64,000 nucleotides of DNA, taken from assembly GCA_030144965.1 (NCBI GenBank), contig JAMPUU010000012.1, positions 655,996 through 719,995 of the forward strand. The letters run 5' to 3'. The DNA is from Nitrospira sp. BO4. Lineage in GTDB: Bacteria > Nitrospirota > Nitrospiria > Nitrospirales > Nitrospiraceae. Positions 55,668-63,853 of the stretch are shown here, in pieces. The notes beneath the pieces were generated by a model that was not told where the DNA came from, ran no database searches, and saw only the letters and a program-made list of their open reading frames with translations. Position numbers and translations under genes: made by a program. Every line of letters starts with the position of its first letter. Position 1 is the first letter of the stretch.

Positions 55668-55788
55668 ACCGGATAGCCGTCGGTCGTGGACGTCGGCTGT
55701 GGGTCGAGGGCTGCCATCGGCCAAGTGCGGAAGTTCGGCACCGAGATCGCCTCGCCGTAAAGCGGTCCTCATCCCGGTCGCGTTACGG
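55668..55788 (+). repeat. Cassette-flank repeat at the left edge of the second cassette group
   Basis: CCGGATAGCCGTCGGTCGTG, GGGTCGAGGGCTGCCATCGG and GTGCGGAAGTTCGGCACCGA, then CTCGCCGTAAAGCGG. The last part matches 39165-39215 at the left edge of the first cassette group. Both end in a core-like site (GTTACGG here, CATTAAC there). Confidence 0.6.
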
Positions 55789-56229
55789 TGTAGTTCGGCC
55801 GCGCCGACGCTTGGGCGCACTTGGCGAGGTCAGCCAGGCCTTGACCTTGTCCCAGCGGTCGATGAACTCCTCGGAGCGAACACTTGCAAGATAAACGATG
55901 CCACGCGTGGTGTACTGCTTGACCTTTTTGCGTGCCTCGTCTGAAGTCGCGATGAAATAGTCCGGCGGCACCGGAGCTTCGTTTAGGCATACGAACACGT
56001 AAACGATGCCCGGGATGACCTTATCCATCATCATAGGCCAACCGACGCTCTGACGCTTCGCGATTGCCTTCACCTGCACATTGACCGTGCAACCGTCCCG
56101 CTCCGCGAACAGATCGATGGCCTTTGCGTTGCCGAGCGTCATTGCGACGGTGTAGCCGCGCCGATAGAGCTCGGCCGCGACGAAGTACTCGCCAGCAAGA
56201 TGGCTGTTGATTCCGTTTGCTCGTGGCAT
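55783..56229 (-). CDS. PD-(D/E)XK-like protein (integron cassette)
   Basis: 148 residues. HLAGEYFVAAELYRRGY and AIDLFAERDG...VNVQVKAI give the E...D...QVK pattern of a small restriction-like/Holliday-resolvase-like nuclease fold. The C-terminus is very basic (KRRRGRTTP). The ATG lies 17 bp after the attC end, typical of a cassette gene with a minimal leader. Substrate and role unknown. Confidence 0.65.
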   Translation of the reverse strand: MPRANGINSHLAGEYFVAAELYRRGYTVAMTLGNAKAIDLFAERDGCTVNVQVKAIAKRQSVGWPMMMDKVIPGIVYVFVCLNEAPVPPDYFIATSDEARKKVKQYTTRGIVYLASVRSEEFIDRWDKVKAWLTSPSAPKRRRGRTTP

Positions 56230-56245
56230 GAACTCCCTGGTTTAA

Positions 56246-56323
56246 GCCTAACGTTCGACATGAGCGGCGTGGCGCGGCAAGCGAGGTCGACCGTGGCACG
56301 TCCGCTCGATGGAGGGGTTAGGC
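56246..56323 (-). repeat. attC recombination site (integron type)
   Basis: 78 bp. Outer boxes are perfect: GCCTAAC on one side and GTTAGGC on the other. The inner imperfect palindrome pairs CGAGCGG with CCGCTC around a GC-rich centre (CCACGGTCGACCTCGC). The orientation, 5 bp behind the SEFIR stop and 17 bp before the next ATG on the minus strand, fits two consecutive cassettes. Confidence 0.85.
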
Positions 56324-56327
56324 CGCC

Positions 56328-57602
56328 TCACGACGACTGGCCCTTCTCAAACTTCCGGACGATGTCTTCGTAGACCTTGTCTGCGAACTCCATGAACTCG
56401 AAAAGCATGAACAGTGGAGCCGTGAGCCGCTGGACGTCGGTCACCAGCGTGTCGCTGATTGAGCCGAGAGTTACCACCACCTCAGACTCGCACCTGTCGT
56501 CAACCGAAGTATGTGGCGAGACATGACGCCTACCGCCAGCGCTGCTTAGGGTGCGGCCTCTCAGTCCGAAGTGGGTGACTCGCACGCTGAGACGTGCATC
56601 GGCGGGCGCGCCGACGTGCGAGTACAGGCCACTAGCGAACATAAGAGCTTCTGTAACGCGCACAATGCGTGTGTTGAAGAAGATCTTGCATTCGTCTCGC
56701 ATGTCCTCGAACAGGTCCTGCAGCAAGTAGAAGTCACCGCTCTTCGCCATGGCCCAGTAGTCGTAGGACTCGCGGCCAGTGGGACCATCCTTCTGAATCG
56801 CGACCTCTGCGCGAATGCCGTCGCCGAACGGCCGAGGCTTATACTCGTTCACATTCTCCAGCGTGATACCAATCGGCCAGCCGAACGTGTGAATTTCAGA
56901 AGCGCGGACCGCGGTGAGGAGGTCGATCTGCGACTTGTTCACCGGTGTGTGTAGCCCGAACCGAAGCTCCATTCCAGCCTTGACACCGAGTTTGGCCATG
57001 CCGGCTTCGGCGGTTGCACGTTCTGACTCAAACCATTTGCCGGAGAGCAGAGGCTCTCCCGTCGGCAGCGCGCCTGTGCCCAACACAGCTCTAGCTGGGG
57101 CTGCGGCAGTCGGGATCAACGCTGAGAAGGGGTTCGAACCGAGCGGCGGCTTCGGAGTCGCTTGCATACCAAGCAGTTCTCGGCATAGCGCTTCTAGTGA
57201 AGCAGCGTACGTCGCGTCGTCACCGAAGTCGAGGAAGAGCCTGGGCCCGAGATGCCTAGGAGTCTTTGACGTTGATGGGTTTGCCCGGACTATCGGTATG
57301 AACTTCTTGGTCTCGATGGCCTCGACCATTTCGGCCGTAACGATCAGCCGCTCGTAGCCGACGCCACCCAAGCCTCCTTCCGATTTGCGGACATACTGTT
57401 CAGAGCATACCAACAAAACACGATCGGCTTTGGCAATTCCATCTGCCATGAAGGAGACAACGTCTTGCCCTGGCGCCAGATCCCACTGATCGAGCGACGC
57501 ATCGATTCCGGCCGAGCGAAGGTCCGTGGCGAGCTTCAGTACCCACGCCTTGTGCTCCGGGGTGTCGTGTGAGTACGAGATGAAGATGGTTGGAGTGGGC
57601 AT
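56328..57602 (-). CDS. SEFIR-domain protein (integron cassette)
   Basis: 424 residues. The N-terminal ~160 residues are a SEFIR/TIR-like fold: FISYSHDTPEHKAWVLKLAT, GIDASLDQWDLAPGQD and ADRVLLVCSEQYVRK. A Pro/Ala-rich linker (about 165-190) leads to an unrecognised C-terminal domain of about 230 residues. No membrane segment. Bacterial TIR/SEFIR proteins often act in anti-phage immunity, with a second domain as sensor. That role is inference from domain and cassette context. A truncated attC lies upstream, a full attC downstream. Confidence 0.82.
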   Translation of the reverse strand: MPTPTIFISYSHDTPEHKAWVLKLATDLRSAGIDASLDQWDLAPGQDVVSFMADGIAKADRVLLVCSEQYVRKSEGGLGGVGYERLIVTAEMVEAIETKKFIPIVRANPSTSKTPRHLGPRLFLDFGDDATYAASLEALCRELLGMQATPKPPLGSNPFSALIPTAAAPARAVLGTGALPTGEPLLSGKWFESERATAEAGMAKLGVKAGMELRFGLHTPVNKSQIDLLTAVRASEIHTFGWPIGITLENVNEYKPRPFGDGIRAEVAIQKDGPTGRESYDYWAMAKSGDFYLLQDLFEDMRDECKIFFNTRIVRVTEALMFASGLYSHVGAPADARLSVRVTHFGLRGRTLSSAGGRRHVSPHTSVDDRCESEVVVTLGSISDTLVTDVQRLTAPLFMLFEFMEFADKVYEDIVRKFEKGQSS

Positions 57603-57618
57603 GTGATTCGCTTCTGAC

Positions 57619-57636
57619 GCCTAACAATGTTCAGGC
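57619..57636 (-). repeat. Truncated attC remnant before the SEFIR cassette
   Basis: GCCTAAC-AATG-TTCAGGC, nearly identical in form to 40461-40478, 16 bp upstream of the SEFIR ATG. Confidence 0.6.
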
Positions 57637-57750
57637 AGACTGTATAATCCCGTTACGGTAGATTGTCCACTTCTGCCTAAACCGGCGGGCAAGAACCCCT
57701 AAGCCATCGCAGCAAGACAAGTTCCGCTCCACTACCGCGATGAGATCATC

Positions 57751-57890
57751 GTCTTATGGGGATCGGCGCAAGCCCCCATTCTGGTAGCGGTCAGTCGTGT
57801 GCTTCTCCTTTGGGTCGAGGACTGCCATCGGCCACTGTGCGACAGTCGCTACGGCACGCTCCACGCCGGAAAGCTGCCGTTCATTAGAAT
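57751..57890 (+). repeat. Dispersed cassette-flank repeat, copy 2
   Basis: GTCTTATGGGGATCGGCGCA, GGTAGCGGTCAGTCGTGTGC and TTTGGGTCGAGGACTGCCAT, then a tail GCGACAGTCGCTACGGCACG ... GCCGTTCATTAG. The first part matches 40604-40690, the tail matches 53104-53150. Confidence 0.65.
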
Positions 57891-58016
57891 CCTCAGCCAG
57901 TAAAGTGCAGTACTCAAAACATTATTTGGAGGTACGTACCTCCCACAGCTTAATATCCTGCGAAATATGCTGTAACATCCCGCTCGATTTCTCGTTACTT
58001 ACAACGGAGGTTATTC

Positions 58017-59429
58017 ATGTTGAAACTTCGCGCGGGCATACTGAGCGCGCTCTTGGTGGGTACCGCCACTGTCGTAGGGGCCGAGCCTTCTACGTTTCTC
58101 CCGAATCTGTTTCCGTTTTCCAACCCTCATGGAGTTCTGAAAACCTTCAACGAATCTGGGAAGATCGATCTCACCGGGCCATTTTTCCAGAGTCTTGGTA
58201 CTAACGGGCGCAGTTGCGCCACTTGCCACCAAGCCAGTGACGCCTGGTCTGTCTCGGCCGCGCATGTTGCCAAACGGTTTGAAGAGACGCATGGCTTGGA
58301 CCCGATCTTTCGTACCAATGACGGTGCCAATTGTGATCACGATATTGATACCTCATCGGTGGAAGGCCGCCGACAGGCCTACAGCCTGCTCACCAGCCGT
58401 GGTTTGATTCGCGTTGCCCTGCCGGTCCCTGCTGATGCCGAGTTTGAGGTGGTCAGCGTCAGCAACCCCTACAAGTGCAATAACACCTCGACCTTATCCA
58501 TGTACCGCCGCCCGCTTCCTTCAACCAATCTCCGGTTTTTGACTACCGTGATGTGGGATGGGCGTGAATCCTCTACGCAGACCGGCACGAAACCGATTGT
58601 GCCGTCCACCCTCGGGCAAGAATTGCCGTTCGACCTGCTCCATCAATCGCTGGATGCCACAAATGGCCATGCGCAAGCGAGCACGCCATTGACGGAGCAC
58701 CAGAAGCAGCAAATCGTGGCGTTTGAAATGGGGCTGTCGACCGCGCAGACCGTCGATTTTGGTGCGGGATCGCTGGAGTCCCACGGTGCGCACGGCGGGC
58801 CCGTGGCACTGTTTAACCAACCCTTCTTTGTTGGCATCAATGATCCGCTGGGCGGGAACCCCATGGGCACGCCGTTCAACCCCGTGATCTTTACCCTGTT
58901 TACGCCCGCCTGGGCGCATGAACAGTCCCATAACCACCACCGCGCCAGTATTCTGCGTGGGCAAATGCTGTTCAACTCGCGCCCGATCGCCATTACGGGC
59001 GTCGCTGGGATCAACGATGCGCTTGGGGTCGCCACCCTTCCGGGGACCTGTGGTACCTGCCACGACTCGCCCAATGTCGGCAACCATTCCGTTATCGCAC
59101 CGTTGAACATCGGGGTCGCCGACGTCGGGAATCCGCTGAATCCGCTGGGGGTGGATTATTTGCCGGTTATCAAGCTGCGCCAGAAGGCCGATCCGACGAA
59201 GGAAATTTCTACTACCGATCCCGGACGGGCATTGGTGACGGGCAAATGGGCGGACATCGGCAAGTTCAAAGGCCCGATTCTTCGCGGACTCTCCGCCCGG
59301 GCACCCTACTTTCACAATGGCTCGGCGGAGAGCCTGAAGGACGTCGTCGAGATGTACAACGTCCGTTTTGGAATGGGACTGACTGAAAGTGAAAAAGCCG
59401 ACTTGGCTGCGTTTTTAAGTACCTTGTAA
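58017..59429 (+). CDS. Periplasmic dihaem cytochrome c, MauG/peroxidase-like
   Basis: 470 residues with a signal peptide (ending TVVGA near residue 22) and two haem c sites, CATCH (67-71) and CGTCH (about 345-349). GPILRGLSARAPYFHNGSAE near the C-terminus is the conserved distal part of bacterial cytochrome c peroxidase/MauG relatives. It probably handles peroxide or electron transfer in the periplasm. It is a single gene with a good ribosome site (GGAGG), and a hairpin follows. Confidence 0.82.
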   Translation: MLKLRAGILSALLVGTATVVGAEPSTFLPNLFPFSNPHGVLKTFNESGKIDLTGPFFQSLGTNGRSCATCHQASDAWSVSAAHVAKRFEETHGLDPIFRTNDGANCDHDIDTSSVEGRRQAYSLLTSRGLIRVALPVPADAEFEVVSVSNPYKCNNTSTLSMYRRPLPSTNLRFLTTVMWDGRESSTQTGTKPIVPSTLGQELPFDLLHQSLDATNGHAQASTPLTEHQKQQIVAFEMGLSTAQTVDFGAGSLESHGAHGGPVALFNQPFFVGINDPLGGNPMGTPFNPVIFTLFTPAWAHEQSHNHHRASILRGQMLFNSRPIAITGVAGINDALGVATLPGTCGTCHDSPNVGNHSVIAPLNIGVADVGNPLNPLGVDYLPVIKLRQKADPTKEISTTDPGRALVTGKWADIGKFKGPILRGLSARAPYFHNGSAESLKDVVEMYNVRFGMGLTESEKADLAAFLSTL

Positions 59430-59450
59430 CGACAGACGGTCCTGCACAGC

Positions 59451-59486
59451 CTGCGGTGCTCAGCAAAATCATGCTGGGCGCCGCAG
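59451..59486 (+). terminator. Hairpin after the dihaem cytochrome gene
   Basis: CTGCGG-T-GCTCAGC-AAAATCAT-GCTGGGC-G-CCGCAG forms a long stem 22 bp after the stop. No T tract follows, so termination is uncertain. Confidence 0.5.
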
Positions 59487-60113
59487 CGCCTCTCTTCGAC
59501 GATCAAGCCTGACCCGCAGGGGCGACCACCTCCTCGGCGCGGGAACATCCCCTAGCCCCTGGCCCAAAATCCTCCCCATCAATCAATCCAGTATCGGTTG
59601 TCATGTTTCACAAATTTCTGTTGTCTGAGATGTCGCCCAAATCTCCTTCAACTTGAACGGCGCTTTTTGGCCGACAAGTCTCCCTTTATTCCACGGTTCG
59701 CGGTGTTGAGATGTGTTGATACTTGCCATGATGGACTCCTTTCGGTGACAGACGGCGAGAGCACCGCCGCCTTTGCGACTCGTCAGTGCGATGCACTAAC
59801 TGTGGCGACATCTAGTGAGAAAGGAGTGTCGGCGATGTGGTTGTCAGATTCAAATGCCGCTATTCGGCCACTTGCCGTCATTGATCAAGTTTGATTCTTT
59901 ACCCGAAAGCGGCCATTCATCGTCATCGGAAATTGGCAGGGTCTCCCCGAATCGTTGCACACACTTCAGAATAACGATGGTGTCTGCGCGTAGCCATTCA
60001 CGCTTGGTACTGGGCAATCAACTCCAAATACAACAAATACGGCTTTCGCGTTGCCATGTCGATTCCATAAGGGAGCCCGTGAGGTCCAGGTTCTTATGGG
60101 ATTACACAAAGCC
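59487..60113. other. Gene-free stretch with repeat-like tail
   Basis: About 630 bp. Frames present are not supported by ribosome sites or content. Around 59866-59935, TCGGCCACTTGCCGTCATTG ... GAAAGCGGCCATTCAT resembles the tail of the repeats at 53104 and 57836. Confidence 0.45.
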
Positions 60114-61166
60114 CTACCCCAGCTTATTCCTGACGCGGCGAATCACTTCGTCTGTAAATTCCGTGGTTGTCGCCCGTCCCTGTAGATCGACTGTCCGTAT
60201 GCCGTCCGAGACCACCTCGAAGACTGAGCTTTCAAGGGCACGTGCGACTATGGCTTCCGGCTCCCCCATATAGGAAAGCACTGAGGCGCCTGCCAGAATC
60301 ATAGCCATGGGGTTGGCGAGGTTCTTGCCGAACAACAAGGGCGCCGTACCGTGCGGAGCTTCCGCCATGACGACACGGACACTCCAGTCCTGGTCCAGGC
60401 TGAGAAGAAGCGATTCCGATCCGGCGATGGAACCGAACAGTTGCAGGACCAGGTCGCTCAGGCAGTCGCCATCTCGATTCAGAGCGGGGATGACGAGCGT
60501 CTCACCGGAATGAGCCAGCAGCAGGGCATACGTCGCGTCAATCAATTGAGGCTCGTAGCGGATGTTGGGGTGACGGCGGGCCGCGGCGTCCATCTCCTCC
60601 TTCAGCAGGCCTTCGAAAATCGGGCTGACGGTGTATTTGGGACCGCCGAAGACTTTGGCATCGAACTTCTCAGCATGATGGAATGCATATTCAGCGACCG
60701 CACGACAGTGCCACCGCGTTATCCGTTCCGTCCGATAGGCTACTTCATGGAGTCCTTCTCCTTCGCGCCATTCCTTTGCCCCATATGCCCCGCCGACGGC
60801 CATGCGAATCACCGCAATCGGTCCGTGGGCCCCACCGACAGGAGTGATCCCCGGAATGCGTCGCCCGGTCCGGACAATGACACTCCCGTTGATTCGCTCG
60901 CGCACGATCATGTTCGGGCTGCCGACGTCTCCTGCCGTCTCCGGAGTGATCGTGGCGGCTTTCAATCCATAACCAGCCGCCGCCATGGCCGCAGCGGCCT
61001 CTTCGACGATACGGTTGTGGGTCGCTCGCCGGTGGGCGAGGCTCAAATCGAAATGCTGCAAGGTAGCCCTGAGGCCGATAACGTCAGGGTCAAGCACCCG
61101 GAGCGCTTGAGCCAGGAGTTCTTCTCCAGTCTGGTCGCCGTGGAGCACGACGATAGTCTTAGGCAT
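60114..61166 (-). CDS. Isocitrate/isopropylmalate dehydrogenase family protein
   Basis: 350 residues from ATG 61166 (GAGG upstream). It has the beta-decarboxylating dehydrogenase fold: GDQTGEELL start, TPETAGDVGSPNMIVRERIN in the substrate region, TERITRWHCRAVAEYAF, NRDGDCLSDLV with metal-binding Asp residues, and EAPHGTAPLLFGKNLANPMA near the C-terminus. It decarboxylates a 2R-hydroxyacid with NAD(P)+. The exact substrate cannot be told by eye. Single gene in the island. Confidence 0.82.
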   Translation of the reverse strand: MPKTIVVLHGDQTGEELLAQALRVLDPDVIGLRATLQHFDLSLAHRRATHNRIVEEAAAAMAAAGYGLKAATITPETAGDVGSPNMIVRERINGSVIVRTGRRIPGITPVGGAHGPIAVIRMAVGGAYGAKEWREGEGLHEVAYRTERITRWHCRAVAEYAFHHAEKFDAKVFGGPKYTVSPIFEGLLKEEMDAAARRHPNIRYEPQLIDATYALLLAHSGETLVIPALNRDGDCLSDLVLQLFGSIAGSESLLLSLDQDWSVRVVMAEAPHGTAPLLFGKNLANPMAMILAGASVLSYMGEPEAIVARALESSVFEVVSDGIRTVDLQGRATTTEFTDEVIRRVRNKLG

Positions 61167-61378
61167 CACAACCTCGTTGGGAGATCACCTTCATATACGG
61201 TAAAACATTTTGATTAAGGACAACGGAGTCGGACCCCTTAATAAACTCGCTCAAGTCTCTATAGAGACGCTTCTCTCATGGAGCCCCGATCTTCCAACGT
61301 GGTGTAGTGAGTGCGGTGATCGTCCTTCCACCAGCCGCACGCACTAGGTGTCGTGTGCTGTATGGCCGAGCAGCCTTC

Positions 61379-61569
61379 ATGCTCGACGATGAAACAGGCA
61401 TCTTACCACTGGAAGCGTTAGGGCACTGCAATCCGAACGCCTATGATGGATTCCTCAAGACGGTGATCGCGTACGGGTGACCGGCATTGTCGAGGTGATG
61501 AGTAGTCACTTGCCCCGTCGGGTGCGAATCCAAGCGATGAGTCTACAGGGCATCAATCCCTCAACCTAA
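61379..61569 (+). pseudogene. Frameshifted gene tail of unknown family
   Basis: One frame reads GHCNPNAYDGFLKTVIAYG and stops. The next frame at once continues VTGIVEVMSSHLPRRVRIQA and MSLQGINPST with a proper stop. Together they look like the C-terminus of one protein interrupted by a frameshift near 61481. Family unknown. Confidence 0.4.
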
Positions 61570-61806
61570 CGCGCCCTACAGCCAATGTCCACCTCGCAAT
61601 AATCTATTTTCCGATCGGGCTGCTCGCTCCCAATGGCCAGCCCTTGGCGACATCCCTTCGCCTGAACACCACGACAGGCCAGGCCGACCCTTCGGCAGCG
61701 GACACGCCCGTATTTCCGATGGCAAAGCCTGGGGATTGATCGTGAACGAGGTCTTTGGTAGCTTCCTGGCCAGGCCACAAGGCCTTTTAAATTTCCTATT
61801 CCTGAG

Positions 61807-61977
61807 TGGCTGATCCACTTCACGAGCTATGCCGGCTGTCCGAAGGCCGCGCCGGACTGGGCAGAGATCCGGATCGCGCTCGCGAAGTGGGAGATCCTGC
61901 CGCTGCCGGCGAGTCTCGGGCCGGGGCGGGATCCGGAGCTGGATCGCGAACGGGCGACGCCTGCAGGGGGCACATAG
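61807..61977 (+). pseudogene. GC-rich coding fragment upstream of yhhQ
   Basis: An open frame without a start codon reads WLIHFTSYAGCPKAAPDWAE and IRIALAKWEILPLPASLGPG, ending TPAGGT and TAG, 31 bp before the transporter ATG. Third positions are almost all G or C. It appears to be the 3' end of the gene that preceded yhhQ in its source genome. Its identity is unknown. Confidence 0.5.
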
Positions 61978-62008
61978 AACCACAGACCGAGAGGAACCTG
62001 GCCCGCAG

Positions 62009-62740
62009 ATGACCGCCCGCGCCGAATCGCTCGAGCATGAACTCGTCTCGAACCCCCGTCATTACCGCTACTACGACCTCGTCATGGCGGGCTTCGTGAC
62101 GGTCGTGCTCTGCTCGAACCTGATCGGACCGGGCAAGACGTGCATCCTCTTCGGCCTGACCTTCGGCGCCGGGAACCTCTTCTTCCCGATCTCCTACATC
62201 TTCGGCGACGTGCTAACCGAGGTCTATGGCTACGCGCGCACGCGCAAAGTCATCTGGGCGGGCTTCATCTCGATGATCTTTGCGACCATCATGGGGCTCT
62301 TCGTGATCCACATGCCGGCGGATCCGGAGGAGCCCTTCAATGCCGTGATCCAGCCTGCCCTGGAGCTCGTCTTCGGGAGCACGGGGCGGATCGTCGTCGC
62401 GTCGATCGTCGCCTTCTGGTGCGGCGACTTCATGAACAGCTATGTCATGGCGAAGATGAAGGTCTGGACCGAAGGGCGTCATCTCTGGACCCGCACGATC
62501 GGCTCGACCGCAGTCGGCCAGCTCGTCGACAGCGCCCTCTTCTATCCGATTGCCTTCCTCGGGACCTGGCAGCCCGGGACGATGATGAAGGTCATCGCCT
62601 TCAACTGGGCGTTCAAGGTCTCCGTCGAGATCGTCTTCACGCCGGTGACCTACGCGATCGTCGGCTGGCTGAAGCGCCAGGAGAACGAGGACTGGTACGA
62701 CAGGCATACGGACTTCACGCCGTTTTCGTTGAAGGACTGA
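62009..62740 (+). CDS. Queuosine precursor transporter (YhhQ/VUT family)
   Basis: 243 residues with about six transmembrane helices: VMAGFVTVVLCSNLIGPG, FGAGNLFFPISYIFGDVLTE (the conserved F-P-x-x-Y-I-x-x-D-x-x-T-E motif), then GSTAVGQLVDSALFYPIAFL and AFKVSVEIVFTPVTYAIVGW. The VUT family imports the queuosine precursor preQ0/preQ1. The ATG at 62009 is chosen because the upstream extension is a basic low-complexity translation of another frame. Codons are strongly G/C-ended compared with neighbours, a mark of recent transfer. Confidence 0.9.
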   Translation: MTARAESLEHELVSNPRHYRYYDLVMAGFVTVVLCSNLIGPGKTCILFGLTFGAGNLFFPISYIFGDVLTEVYGYARTRKVIWAGFISMIFATIMGLFVIHMPADPEEPFNAVIQPALELVFGSTGRIVVASIVAFWCGDFMNSYVMAKMKVWTEGRHLWTRTIGSTAVGQLVDSALFYPIAFLGTWQPGTMMKVIAFNWAFKVSVEIVFTPVTYAIVGWLKRQENEDWYDRHTDFTPFSLKD

Positions 62741-62926
62741 GCCGTCCAAGCGCCAGACGACGGCGCTGCGCGATCTCACCGAAGTCTCGCCGTCACTTCA
62801 CCCAGTTGACGAAACCCGTGACGATCAGCGCGTTGGGAAGTCGATGAAGGCCCTCCCGGTGACTTCCTTCCTTCACTAATTGGTAAGGTGTAAATGGCAG
62901 CGAGTCCGGAACGGAGTATCCCGTTA

Positions 62927-63247
62927 TCAGGCAGTCACGAGTGCGTCTCTGCGTTGCTCGATATGCTTCCTGACCCTCACCGGCAATGCTTGTTCGGCAA
63001 GCCGCAGCTCATAGGTCTTCTGCAGGTTCATCCAAAATTCAGCTGTCGTGTTGAAAAATGCCGCTAGACGAACCGCAGTATCTCCCGTGATGCCACGCTG
63101 CCCTTTGATAATCGCCGTGATCCGATTCGCCGGCACTTCGAGGGCCTTGGCTAGTGTATTAGCGTTTATCTGCGGATCTGACGGTTTGATGAACTCTTCC
63201 AGTAAAATTTCTCCTGGATGAACCGGCCGCATGCCGTTCTTAATCAT
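62927..63247 (-). CDS. higA: HigA-type antitoxin
   Basis: 106 residues from ATG 63247, with GAAGGAGA upstream. HTH_XRE fold of the HigA/VapI group: MRPVHPGEILLEEFIKPSD, LAKALEVPANRITAIIKGQR, AVRLAAFFNTTAEFWMNLQ. It binds the toxin and its own promoter. It follows the toxin gene by 13 bp (toxin-first order, usual for HigBA). Confidence 0.92.
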   Translation of the reverse strand: MIKNGMRPVHPGEILLEEFIKPSDPQINANTLAKALEVPANRITAIIKGQRGITGDTAVRLAAFFNTTAEFWMNLQKTYELRLAEQALPVRVRKHIEQRRDALVTA

Positions 63248-63260
63248 GGTGTTCTCTCCT

Positions 63261-63548
63261 TCAGTGATAATCGGTGATCTCGACGTCATCGGGTCCGTCA
63301 GCCGTCCAGACAAAGCAGATCCGCCACTGATCATTGATCCTGATACTGTGTTGTCCGACCCGATCCCCCTTCAATCTTTCCAGTCGGTTGCCTGCCGGTG
63401 ATAGGAGGTCCTTCAGGTCCGTCGCGTTGTCGAGCATCGTGAGTTTCCGCTCAGCTACCTTCCGGAAGTTGGAGAATTCCCTGACCATCTCTCCTGCAAA
63501 GAACTGTTGCGCCTTCTTGTCCCGAAACCCTCGAATCACGATGTCCAA
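63261..63548 (-). CDS. higB: HigB/RelE-type toxin
   Basis: 95 residues from TTG 63548; GTG at 63539 is an alternative start. Typical HigB: GFRDKKAQQFFAGE, a helical stretch, LSPAGNRLERLKGDRVGQHS and IRINDQWRICFVW, with catalytic-type basic residues. It is a ribosome-dependent mRNA interferase in this family. It sits 181 bp from attR, where it would stabilise the island after integration. Confidence 0.92.
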   Translation of the reverse strand: MDIVIRGFRDKKAQQFFAGEMVREFSNFRKVAERKLTMLDNATDLKDLLSPAGNRLERLKGDRVGQHSIRINDQWRICFVWTADGPDDVEITDYH

Positions 63549-63728
63549 CCTATCACAGTTTTACGCATTACGTACATCGTATGTGATAAAATTGTGCTAA
63601 AAAGCGCCGAAATGGACAGAATTGATGGAATTCATTGCAACAGATAGAACGCTACAAGTCATTGATTCAATTATAAAAGCGAGAAACAAGACGAAAGATC
63701 AGGGTATTACGAAATCCGTCTCTAAGGC

Positions 63729-63779
63729 CTCATAACCCAAAGGTCAGAGGTTCAAATCCTCTCCCCGCAACCAACCTTT
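63729..63779 (+). repeat. attR: right 51-bp direct repeat
   Basis: Copy of the 3' 45 bases of tRNA-fMet plus 6 bp. The 5' half of the tRNA is absent, so this copy cannot make a tRNA. It marks the right end of the island. Confidence 0.93.
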
Positions 63780-63787
63780 TCAATCAG

Positions 63788-63853
63788 TTACTGACTCCCA
63801 ACCAAATGAAAGAACTCAGTTAACCGGAAATTGTCCGTGTTTCTGTCCGTGTT
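63788..63853 (-). pseudogene. Possible integrase C-terminal remnant beyond attR
   Basis: On the minus strand the frame NTDRNTDNFRLTEFFHLVG-SQ ends with TAA 9 bp from the repeat. The NTD-repeat style and position resemble tyrosine-integrase tails next to tRNA sites; the island integrase likewise ends 12 bp from attL. Upstream in the same frame are stops (about 63868 and 63887), so the gene is decayed or the reading is chance. Confidence 0.35.

Noticed and set aside
58521..59315. 264-codon minus-strand frame opposite the dihaem cytochrome gene
   Set aside because: Antisense shadow of a gene with signal peptide and two haem sites; the translation has no recognisable domain.
59815..60273. Open frame running into the 3' end of the dehydrogenase gene
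   Set aside because: Overlaps a supported minus-strand gene and contains repeat-like sequence; composition is non-coding in style.
62140..62847. Other-frame reading within yhhQ
   Set aside because: Arg-rich low-complexity translation caused by high GC; the YhhQ frame has clear membrane helices and the family motif.
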